From assembly GCA_003248395.1 (NCBI GenBank), contig QFNA01000020.1, forward strand, positions 1-19,819: a stretch of DNA of 19,819 bases. The letters run 5' to 3'. The notes beneath the pieces are model-generated. The model saw nothing but the letters and a program-made list of their open reading frames with translations. It made no database searches and was not told the DNA's origin. Below, piece after piece: positions 6,070-13,662 of the stretch. The first letter of the stretch is position 1; every line of letters begins with the position of its first letter. Position numbers and translations under genes: made by a program. This DNA is from Citromicrobium sp. GTDB lineage: Bacteria > Pseudomonadota > Alphaproteobacteria > Sphingomonadales > Sphingomonadaceae.

Positions 6070-6470
6070 CCGTGGCGGGCGCGCTGGTGCTTGCTGCGTG
6101 CCAGAGCGGGCCCGAACAGACCCGGCCCATCACCATTGCGCGCGATGCGTTTGCGGGCGAGGCGCTCTATCGCGGCACGCTCGAAATTCGCGGCGGATGC
6201 ATCGTAACGTCCGGCTCTCGGCGTAATTTCACGGTGCTGTTCGATCCCGGCGTGGTCCTGACTTCGGGCAGTGACGGGCTTTACGAACCGCGCACCGTCA
6301 ACATTATCCGCTTCGGCCAGGAAATGCAGGGCGGCGGCGGTATTCTGCGCGAGAACGGCAAGGGATGGCCGATTTTGGATATCGAGCGTTTCTATGAGGT
6401 TAGCATCCCTTCCGGATGCCCGATGGATAACGTGATGCGGCTGCATGCAATGAAGGAGGTTGCCGAATGA
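6045..6470 (+). CDS. Operon gene 2: small lipoprotein (141 aa)
   Basis: A clear lipoprotein signal is visible: MPTARRLVAVAGALVLAACQ, with Cys19 in a perfect LAAC lipobox. The mature 120 residues carry two Cys (in RGGCIV and SGCPMD), probably a disulfide pair, and alternate in a beta-strand pattern. I do not recognise the family. It overlaps gene 1 by 25 nt and gene 3 by 4 nt, so translation is coupled. GGAG lies about 9 nt before the ATG. Ser at +2 (Gln at +2 here) and the rest of the signal give no inner-membrane retention mark, so outer-membrane sorting is plausible. Confidence 0.85.
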   Translation: MPTARRLVAVAGALVLAACQSGPEQTRPITIARDAFAGEALYRGTLEIRGGCIVTSGSRRNFTVLFDPGVVLTSGSDGLYEPRTVNIIRFGQEMQGGGGILRENGKGWPILDIERFYEVSIPSGCPMDNVMRLHAMKEVAE

Positions 6471-7843
6471 GGATGCGAGGAGCCGCTGCCAATCTGGCAA
6501 TATTGAGCGCGTCTGCGGGGTTGGCAGCATGCACCGCAAACAGCCCGGATGGGAACGTCTCAGAAGCATCGCAGCCGTTCCGGGCTGAATTCAACGCAGA
6601 CGGCCTTGCCATGATCCTGTCAGCACCGCCTGCTGCGTTTGACCCGGTGGAGGCCCCGCCGTCCGTACCGCGCACGGCAGAGCAGGATGCTGCGGATGCG
6701 GAATTCCTGCGCGTCGCGAATTATCAGAACAGCGTCATGGACGAAGTGCAGGCGCTCGCCGAACGGCTGCGTCGGGACGATCGCGGAAACTTCCAGACCT
6801 TACACTACGACAATGAAGGCGAGCTCGGTGTCGTCTTCGAATTCTTGCGCGATGGCCCTGCCACGCTGCGTAAATACAGCCGGAATCCCACGTTTCGCGG
6901 CGAGACGGTGCGCTGGTCGCAGCAAGAGCTGAAAGCCGCAGCCGACTTCATGTGGGAGACCTTTCGCGATGATCGCGTGATCCAGTCGACAGGTGTTGCC
7001 ACGCAGGTCGTCACCGCTCAGATCAGTGTCTCGGAAGACGAATTCCGCGACTTGGTGCGACGCAAGGGCGTGACCTTGCCCGAGCCGGTCGAACTGGTCT
7101 TTCACGCCGCCCCGGTGGTGCCCATCAGCAATCCGCCGCGTGCGGCTGATCGCGACGAGGCCGTGCCCGTTGCCGTTGCACCACATATCCGCATCTTCCC
7201 GCGCCATGACCGGCCTGCAGGCGCGCGCAATGCGATCAACAGCCAGGTGAAGGTCGTGCTGAGAGACGGCTGTTTCCGCGCTGCCGACCGCGAGGATGCG
7301 CTGGTGCTGTTCCCGTTCGGCGCGCGGCTGTTCGTCGATAATGCGAATTACCTCGCCTTCGGATCGGCGGAATCGCCCCGCTATGCGCGGGTGGGCGAGA
7401 TGGTGACCTTCATGGGGTCAGTTGCCGAGGTGGGCATCCCCGAACTGGTGGAACCGATCCACGCCGCCTGCGGGCCGGGCAAGGTGATCAAGGTTGAAGG
7501 CCTGGAAAGCGCCAATGCATATGCGCGGCAACAGGCGCTGACGGACTACGCCAATGCGCTGCGCCGCCTGCAGAGTAGCTATGGCCTTGGCGAAGCACAG
7601 GCTCGGCGTGCCATGGCATGGCTCGACCGGCGTCAGGCGGCGAACCGTCAGATGACGGACGACGGCATTGCCCTACCACCGATCAGCGCTGCGATGATGA
7701 TCGATATACCACCGCGTCCGGTGATGGCCCAATCCGAATGTCCCTCAGGAACGAAACTGGTGGGCGCTCTGTGTCGCACGCCCGAGGGGTATTTGCGGCC
7801 TCTACCCGAATGGCTGACTGAATTTCTGGAGCAGGACGAATGA
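6467..7843 (+). CDS. Operon gene 3: lipoprotein with pro-region-like and 'DGC' modules (458 aa)
   Basis: It starts in an ATGA overlap with gene 2, behind AAGGAGG (6453-6459). The signal peptide ends in GLAAC (Cys22). Residues about 98-215 (GNFQTLHYDNEGELGVVFEF, then LRKYSRNPTF) form the same module as in genes 1 and 5. Residues about 262-345 (VVLRDGCF, LFPFGARLFVDNANYLAFGS, HAACG) form the module shared with genes 1 and 10, most like gene 10. A helical Ala/Arg/Gln-rich segment and a short Cys-containing tail (SECPSGTKLVGALC) follow. No catalytic motif is seen. The first module recalls the pro-regions of secreted serine proteases, which in alpha-lytic protease also inhibit the enzyme, so a binding or inhibitory role is inferred only. 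Confidence 0.88.
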   Translation: MRMRGAAANLAILSASAGLAACTANSPDGNVSEASQPFRAEFNADGLAMILSAPPAAFDPVEAPPSVPRTAEQDAADAEFLRVANYQNSVMDEVQALAERLRRDDRGNFQTLHYDNEGELGVVFEFLRDGPATLRKYSRNPTFRGETVRWSQQELKAAADFMWETFRDDRVIQSTGVATQVVTAQISVSEDEFRDLVRRKGVTLPEPVELVFHAAPVVPISNPPRAADRDEAVPVAVAPHIRIFPRHDRPAGARNAINSQVKVVLRDGCFRAADREDALVLFPFGARLFVDNANYLAFGSAESPRYARVGEMVTFMGSVAEVGIPELVEPIHAACGPGKVIKVEGLESANAYARQQALTDYANALRRLQSSYGLGEAQARRAMAWLDRRQAANRQMTDDGIALPPISAAMMIDIPPRPVMAQSECPSGTKLVGALCRTPEGYLRPLPEWLTEFLEQDE

Positions 7844-9114
7844 GAACACTTCTGACGATTATCGGTTGCGCCTTGTTGGCCACCGGATGCACGACCACCC
7901 CAAAGCGGCCTGTGGCGGAAGCTAGCGAACAGGCCGTCCCTCACGATATCACTGCCGGACAGGCGCGGCTTGCGGCGCAGCTCTATCCGAAACTTGCCGA
8001 AGCGGCTGAGCCGAACGACAATCTGTTTATCTCGCCGCTGTCGCTCAGCGAAGGCATCGGCCTCGCCCTGTCCGGTGCACGCGGGCAGGCCGAGGCGGAA
8101 ATGCGCACGCTGCTGGGTTGGGATGCTGCCACCCGCCCGGAGCTGGGCATATGGGATTACGACCGGTTCCTGACCCGCACGGGGGACGACAAGGTTGCGC
8201 TGTCGGTCGCCAATGCCTTGTGGCTGTCGGATCGTCTGAACTTCACGCCGGATTATCTGCGCGCGGCCAGTGACGGTTTTGGTGCCACCGCGCGAGCGGT
8301 AGATTTTGGCGGCGATCCGCAAGGCTCTGCCGACACGATCAATGGCTGGGTCAGCGAGCAGACGCGCGAGCGGATCACGAAGATCGTGGATGCCAGCGGG
8401 TTCAACGATCTTACTGCTGCCGTCCTCACCAATGCGGTTTGGTTCAAGGCGGACTGGTCGGTGCCGTTCGAGGACGGTTCCAGCGGCGAGTTCACCCGAG
8501 GCGACGGGACGAAGAAGGACATCTACTTGATGGAGCGCATCGCGCCGATGGCCTATCGCGAAACGCGCGACGGCCAGGCGGTGGCGCTGCCTTATGGCAA
8601 GGACGGGCGCTTCACGATGGAAGTGTTCCTGCCCAAAGACATGGCGACGCTGCGCCGCTGGGAACGCGATCTCGACAGTCTTTCATTCAATCTCGCCACG
8701 CAGGGCAGCGACGGCAAGTTCGATCTCGGAGCGGCAGAAGAACGCGAAATCCTGCTGCGTTTGCCTCGCTTCGAGGCGCGCTTCGACGATAGTGTGAAGG
8801 CTGCGCTGATTGCCGCCGGAATGCCATGCGCCTTCAGCGCAGGTTGCGCGGACTTTTCCGGCATGGCCGCCGAACCGCTGAAGATCGACGATGTCGCCCA
8901 CGCCACCTTCCTGCGCGTGGACGAGAAAGGCACCGAAGCGGCGGCGGTGACGGCGGTCAAAATCGTGGTTACGGCCTCTCGCCGCCTGCCTGACGATCTG
9001 CCGCAAATGATCGTCGACCGCCCGTTTCTGCTGACCATTCGCGACCGCGCCAGCGGCGCGCTTATCTTCTTCGGGCGCATCGCCGACCCGACCCAAGTGG
9101 AGAAAGCCGAATGA
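7840..9114 (+). CDS. Operon gene 4: lipoprotein serpin (serine protease inhibitor, 424 aa)
   Basis: Serpins trap serine or cysteine proteases by cleavage of an exposed reactive loop. The full fold is readable: FISPLSLSEGIGLALSGA (63-80), NAVWFKADW (198-206), and the family signature MIVDRPFLLTI (390-400). The loop hinge DEKGTEAAAVTA (361-372) has Thr at P14, Ala at P12-P10 and Thr at P8, as in inhibitory members. Counting 17 from Glu362 puts P1 at Thr378 with Ala at P1'. Such a small P1 points to elastase- or alpha-lytic-like targets; the loop length makes this approximate. Cys17 (LLATGC) marks a lipoprotein, so it acts tethered to a membrane. It overlaps genes 3 and 5 by 4 nt each. Length is normal and no loss of key residues is seen. 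Confidence 0.95.
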   Translation: MRTLLTIIGCALLATGCTTTPKRPVAEASEQAVPHDITAGQARLAAQLYPKLAEAAEPNDNLFISPLSLSEGIGLALSGARGQAEAEMRTLLGWDAATRPELGIWDYDRFLTRTGDDKVALSVANALWLSDRLNFTPDYLRAASDGFGATARAVDFGGDPQGSADTINGWVSEQTRERITKIVDASGFNDLTAAVLTNAVWFKADWSVPFEDGSSGEFTRGDGTKKDIYLMERIAPMAYRETRDGQAVALPYGKDGRFTMEVFLPKDMATLRRWERDLDSLSFNLATQGSDGKFDLGAAEEREILLRLPRFEARFDDSVKAALIAAGMPCAFSAGCADFSGMAAEPLKIDDVAHATFLRVDEKGTEAAAVTAVKIVVTASRRLPDDLPQMIVDRPFLLTIRDRASGALIFFGRIADPTQVEKAE

Positions 9115-11480
9115 AACGCGTGCTTGTCGCCGCCAGCCTGGTCGCGCTGGCGCACACCGCGCCTGCCATGGCCCAGGACGAAACACCGCTATCGGAAACT
9201 TGCCCGAACCTGACGGCGGAGGAAATCGACGACATCGAGAACTACAAGGGCGAGTTTTCGGAAAACGCGCTTTACGCCCGCGCCTATTGTGTGACCGTAG
9301 AAGAGGCCGAGCGGCGGATGGAAATCCAGAACCGTGGCGCGATCGGCCCGCGTACGGAGCCAGGACCGGGGCCGCAGCCGACAGGCCCCGAAGATTCGAT
9401 AGGCGCTCTGCAGTTTGCGCTGCACGAGAGTGAGGCCGATACCTTCGCCGGACTGTGGATCCAGCATCAGCCGACCTACGGCGTAGTGGTCGCCTTCACC
9501 CGCGATGCCAGGCAGACGCTGGCGAAATATACCGATGATCCGCTGTTCATCCCGCTTGACCGGCCCGGACCCACGCTGATCGAATTGCGAGCCGCGCAAA
9601 CCCAGTTGATCGCGGATTTCAACCGGTTGGGGTTCCGCTGGGCCACCATCGGATCGCGCGAGAATTTCGGCGTTGTCGAGGTGGAACTGGCACAGGATTC
9701 CGCGCCGATCCGCGCCGCTGCCGCGCGCGGAGAGCTGGAATTGCCCGATTACATCAATCTGGTGGAAGCGCGCCCGCTGCCCATAGCCGCCCCGCCTCCT
9801 CCCGCCGCTGGCGACACGCGGGTGAAGAGCTTCCCGCAATTCGCTTTCCGCACCGATATGTATCCCAGCACGCTGGTGGGCGTGCCCGACGTGCCCGCGC
9901 GCCTCGCGCTGGAGGATGGCTGTCTGATGCTTTACCCCGAAGGCGAGGAGCCGCGCATGGCGCTGTGGCAGGCGAGCGACGCGCTCGACCTGTCCGATCC
10001 GGCGCGGGTCTCCGTGCTCAATCGTCTGGGCGGCGCGCGCGTGTTCGCAAACACCGACATTGTCCTGATGGGTCTGCAACCGGGCGAGGTAAATCCACCG
10101 GCAGAGTTGGTCGGCACCGATGCCTGTCCCGGACCCTATCGCGTGGTGCGTGGATTTCTTCCGCGCGAGGTGTGGGATGCACAGCGGCGCGAGGCGGGGA
10201 TCGCAGATCGCGAACGGCAACTGAGCAGTCGCGCCGCCGCCGAAGCGGACTATGCCGCCGACATGGCGCGGGTCGCGGAACTGCGCGCCTGGCGAGACGG
10301 CATGATGCTGGAGCGTGGCGACATCGTGGCGCAAATCTGGGTCGATGAAAATCAGGGCACCGCGCATATGTTCCACACCGATGGCGCCACGCGCGAGACG
10401 CTGGTGCCCCCCGCGCTGCAACCGCATGTGACCGCGCAGATCGTTCCACAGGGCGGCAATGCACTGTCGGAAGCGCGCGACGCAATAGCGGCGCAGATGG
10501 AACGGGCGGGCTTGACGGGGGAGATCTATGTCGAACCGATCGGAGGCTATGTCGGGGTGCGGGTGAAAGACCTTGCGCCATTCTCGCAGGCCGCTGTGGC
10601 GGGCAAATTCACCGTGCCACCGCTCGTTCGCCTGGAAATGGACAACCAGAGTGCGATCTATCGGCAGGATCTGCCGATCCGCAGCGATCCGGACGCGATC
10701 TGGTATCCGCTGGAAGCGCATTCCGATTTCGCGGCAATTCGAGAACTCGTGGCGGAGACGCCGATCATGCGGCCAGAGCCGCCCCGTCCCGGTGAGACCG
10801 AAGATCGCTGGGTCGCGCAAAAGCCTTCGCGGGCAGGCTCCCTGCAACAAACGCATTTCCTGATCGCCTTTGGCCGGACCTTGCGCGAAATACAGGTGCT
10901 GCGCACCGCCGGTTTCGATCCGATCGCAGCACAGGAAGACATGAACGGGCGGCAAACGGTGGAGACGCGGGCGCTGGTCGCCAGCGACATCGTGCTCGCC
11001 GAGCCGGTCGGGATCGACATTGCTGACAGCGGGCCGGACGGGTTCTCCTCCTCGGTGCGCTGGCGGGTGGTCGAGGTGCTCAAGGGCGATGCAACGGTTG
11101 GCGACGAGTTACGCCAACGACTCGCTTCGGGAGAACGCACCGACGAAGCGGGCGTGACCCGATATGGTCAGGGTATGGAGGAGCCGGTGTTGCTGCCGGG
11201 CTTGCCGGGCTCGCTCGAACTCGGTTCACGCTGGGTCTTGCATCTAAGTGACCGCCTCTATCACCACATGTCCTATGTGCAGGGCGGCGACGGCGCGGCG
11301 CGCACAGAGGGCAAGTGGTTCGTGACCGCCGCGATGCCACCTGCCCTGATCGATGCCGATGGCATGGTGCGCCCGGTCGCGCTCTATCCGGAACCCATGA
11401 AGCTGGGCGAACTGCGCGCAGCCATTGCACCAATCCAGGCGGCATTGGTCGAGGCGGGTCATGTCGGGGAGGATCAATGA
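9111..11480 (+). CDS. Operon gene 5: large secreted multi-domain protein (789 aa)
   Basis: The signal peptide is of the ordinary Sec type (cleavage after AMA, residue 21), not a lipoprotein. The order of parts is as follows. A Cys-containing helical segment (31-75) precedes a Pro-rich linker (80-93). A pro-region-like module (about 97-220; FAGLWIQHQPTYGVVVAFTR, LAKYTDDPLF) comes next, then a divergent 'DGC' module (about 265-350; LALEDGC, TDACP) and an Arg/Ala-rich helix (355-400). A second pro-region-like stretch (about 403-510; DIVAQIWVDENQGTAHMF) follows. The C-terminal beta domain (about 617-715; VRWRVVEVLKGDATVGDEL, LELGSRWVLHL) resembles the netrin/TIMP-like parts of genes 6 and 8. No enzyme motif is present. 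It is translationally coupled to both neighbours. It may be the scaffold of the set, which is inference. Confidence 0.88.
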   Translation: MKRVLVAASLVALAHTAPAMAQDETPLSETCPNLTAEEIDDIENYKGEFSENALYARAYCVTVEEAERRMEIQNRGAIGPRTEPGPGPQPTGPEDSIGALQFALHESEADTFAGLWIQHQPTYGVVVAFTRDARQTLAKYTDDPLFIPLDRPGPTLIELRAAQTQLIADFNRLGFRWATIGSRENFGVVEVELAQDSAPIRAAAARGELELPDYINLVEARPLPIAAPPPPAAGDTRVKSFPQFAFRTDMYPSTLVGVPDVPARLALEDGCLMLYPEGEEPRMALWQASDALDLSDPARVSVLNRLGGARVFANTDIVLMGLQPGEVNPPAELVGTDACPGPYRVVRGFLPREVWDAQRREAGIADRERQLSSRAAAEADYAADMARVAELRAWRDGMMLERGDIVAQIWVDENQGTAHMFHTDGATRETLVPPALQPHVTAQIVPQGGNALSEARDAIAAQMERAGLTGEIYVEPIGGYVGVRVKDLAPFSQAAVAGKFTVPPLVRLEMDNQSAIYRQDLPIRSDPDAIWYPLEAHSDFAAIRELVAETPIMRPEPPRPGETEDRWVAQKPSRAGSLQQTHFLIAFGRTLREIQVLRTAGFDPIAAQEDMNGRQTVETRALVASDIVLAEPVGIDIADSGPDGFSSSVRWRVVEVLKGDATVGDELRQRLASGERTDEAGVTRYGQGMEEPVLLPGLPGSLELGSRWVLHLSDRLYHHMSYVQGGDGAARTEGKWFVTAAMPPALIDADGMVRPVALYPEPMKLGELRAAIAPIQAALVEAGHVGEDQ

Positions 11481-12976
11481 TGCGGATCGTGATGCCTGCA
11501 ATCGCGGCAACCGCCCTGTTCGCGAGCGGTCCTGCTTCGGCTTGCCTGTACACGCAGGCCCCCGAACTGGTCGGCGCGGCTTCTGCGCCGTTCTTTACCG
11601 GCAGAATGATGCAGGCCAAGGCAACGGTCGATATCGCGGTGGCAGGCGAAACCCGCATCGCATTCAGCAGCGATCCGCGCTGGGGAGTACCTGCGACGAC
11701 CTTCCATGTGATCGACCGGATCAAGGGCCATTCGCCCGACCGCTTCACTCTTTTTGTGGGTCAGATGACGGAGGACAACCGCGAGGCGGAGCCCATGCAC
11801 TGGGTGGACGAGCAAGGCCGGATCACACCGTTCCCCTATCCGGTCGAAGCCGAGTACGCGATCGGGGGCGTGCGCAATCTCAACAGCTGCCATCCCGGTA
11901 CGCTGGCGGTGCGCAGCGGCCAATCCTATCTGGTCTATCGCGATGGCGAGGGCCGCCTGCTTGGCCGCTTCGCGCTCTATGACGGTTTGCAAACCACTGC
12001 CTTCCCGCTGGTTCAGGCGGGCTTCGGCACGCGCGAGGGCTGGGCGGCTATGATTCCGCCCCCCGCTTCGGGCGAGACTTCGGCATCTGAAGGGCTGGAC
12101 AATATCCGTCCAGACCGCACGCGCGTACGCTTCCTAGCGCCGCTTACTCAGCGCGAAGCCCAACAATGGCTGCAACAGCGCAGCCTGCTGCCCTATGCGG
12201 TGCAGGTTCTTGCGGGCGCGGTTCTCGATGAAACGCGCGTCCCGCCCGAGGCGGCCGCGCGCGGACTGGTTCAACGTGCGCTGACCGATGCAAGCGAGAA
12301 TGCCGGGAACGGCGCGCTGCGCGAACTGGCCCGCGAGATGGAGGCAACACTTGACGACGAAACGCTCGATCAGGATGCTTTGCTGCGCCGCCATGCGTGG
12401 ATGGTCGCACAGGCCGGAAAGCGGTTCCGCACGGATGCCGGGGAAGCAAGGGTGGCGGGGTTCGACCTTACCGGATCGCCCGAAGCCATCGCACAGCTGC
12501 GCAGCAATCCGGGCGATGTTGACGTAATCGACGGCCCTCTGGTCAATGGCGCGCTGTGGATTGGGCTGGCGGACGGAACACCGGCAGAGAATGACGCCTA
12601 TTGGCGGGAAACGACCGCCAGCCTTCTGGCGCGTCTTGCTGCGGTGGCCGAAGACCGCCCGATCCCCGACGCGGTGAACAAGCCGCCGGAACCCGAACCC
12701 GATCCATTCTCCTACATGGATTGTATCCGCTTTGGACGCGAAGAGGCGGCGCAGCTTGCGCATCTTCCGGAGGTTGGGCGTCTCGACGATCTGCAGGTGT
12801 TCGGCGATCCCGATGAAGCGCAATGCACCACCGCTGGCGGCACGCTCAACTGCACGCTCGCGCCGAGCACATCGGTGCGTGTGCTGTGGGGCGGATGGGA
12901 AGGCGGCTTTCGCGTGAACCCGCGCGGCGTGACGCTGACGGCAAATGGGGATGGACTACAATGCGGCGGCGGCTGA
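11477..12976 (+). CDS. Operon gene 6: TIMP/netrin-like secreted protein (499 aa)
   Basis: The signal peptide ends GPASA-CLYT, so the mature protein would begin with Cys23. The next about 140 residues have the features of bacterial NTR/TIMP-like domains. These are an N-terminal Cys, a beta pattern with ATTFHVIDRIKG (73-84), and SCHPGTLAVRSGQSYLVYRD (137-156) supplying a partner Cys. In animal TIMPs the N-terminal Cys blocks a metalloprotease zinc. That function is not shown here, and a lipidated Cys would exclude it. A helical middle part follows (about 220-420), ending in a strand-like GSPEAIAQLRSNPGDVDVI segment. The tail has several Cys. The second ATG (11480) has better spacing to GGGGAGG (11466-11472) and may be the true start. 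Confidence 0.85.
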   Translation: MMRIVMPAIAATALFASGPASACLYTQAPELVGAASAPFFTGRMMQAKATVDIAVAGETRIAFSSDPRWGVPATTFHVIDRIKGHSPDRFTLFVGQMTEDNREAEPMHWVDEQGRITPFPYPVEAEYAIGGVRNLNSCHPGTLAVRSGQSYLVYRDGEGRLLGRFALYDGLQTTAFPLVQAGFGTREGWAAMIPPPASGETSASEGLDNIRPDRTRVRFLAPLTQREAQQWLQQRSLLPYAVQVLAGAVLDETRVPPEAAARGLVQRALTDASENAGNGALRELAREMEATLDDETLDQDALLRRHAWMVAQAGKRFRTDAGEARVAGFDLTGSPEAIAQLRSNPGDVDVIDGPLVNGALWIGLADGTPAENDAYWRETTASLLARLAAVAEDRPIPDAVNKPPEPEPDPFSYMDCIRFGREEAAQLAHLPEVGRLDDLQVFGDPDEAQCTTAGGTLNCTLAPSTSVRVLWGGWEGGFRVNPRGVTLTANGDGLQCGGG

Positions 12977-13662
12977 TCGTCGCGCTCATCGCGGGGCTGG
13001 CGGGTTGCAGTGAGCCAACCGATATCGTCGTACCGGAACCGGAAGTCAGATCATCTAACGGCATATCGCTCGACGGGTTGAGTTTCTCCTTCCCGGTAGG
13101 CCTGACTTTCGATGGCGCGACAGAAGTTTGCGCGAACGGTGCGAGCGAATGCCCGCTGGGGGATGATAGCGTTCACTTGGTCTGGCGTTCGGGCGACCTG
13201 CAGTTCGATTACGTTCTCGATCAATTCGGCAAGGCGATGGAGGATGACCAATGGGGCGATCCCGTCACCATCAATGGCAGGCCCGCCTTTCGCAAGCATC
13301 TGGACGACGGCAGCACGCGTTATCTGATCACCAACCATTATGACGGCAGCCAAAGCGCGGCGGTCGCTATCTGGAATGAGGAAGAGAAACCCGTTTTCTG
13401 GGGAACCTGCCACAGGGATGCCGATTGCGAAGCGGTGCTGCAAGCGCTGGCCAGCGTCGTTATGCGGAGGGCGGAGCAGGAATGCGGACTGATGTTTCCG
13501 CAGCCGCCGCCCGAATTTGTGCCGCCGCCCGGATACAGGGAAGACCGGTCCATCATCCCGCCACCGGTCGCCCCGTTAAGCGAGCCCGAACCGCCCGCGG
13601 CGCCCCCACCACCCGCTCCGCGACCGCGCGACGCGGAAAATCTTTGCGAGGATTATCTGTGA
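12961..13662 (+). CDS. Operon gene 7: lipoprotein with Pro-rich tail (233 aa)
   Basis: MRRRLIVALIAGLAGCSEP is a textbook lipoprotein signal with Cys16. The globular part (about 35-175) starts with SFSFPVGLTFDG and includes four or more Cys, a YLITNHYDGS strand and an aromatic WNEEEKPVFWGTC segment. It looks like a single alpha/beta domain of unknown family. Residues from about 180 are Pro- and Glu-rich and probably unstructured, ending in a Cys-containing acidic tip. It overlaps gene 6 by 16 nt and touches gene 8 by 1 nt (TGATG). No function is assigned. Confidence 0.85.
   Translation: MRRRLIVALIAGLAGCSEPTDIVVPEPEVRSSNGISLDGLSFSFPVGLTFDGATEVCANGASECPLGDDSVHLVWRSGDLQFDYVLDQFGKAMEDDQWGDPVTINGRPAFRKHLDDGSTRYLITNHYDGSQSAAVAIWNEEEKPVFWGTCHRDADCEAVLQALASVVMRRAEQECGLMFPQPPPEFVPPPGYREDRSIIPPPVAPLSEPEPPAAPPPPAPRPRDAENLCEDYL

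Noticed and set aside
9189..10955. Long minus-strand open frame (588 codons)
   Set aside because: It lies wholly antisense to operon gene 5, which has a signal peptide, coupled start and shared domains. Long antisense frames are expected in GC-rich genes. The translation is Arg/His-rich without domains.
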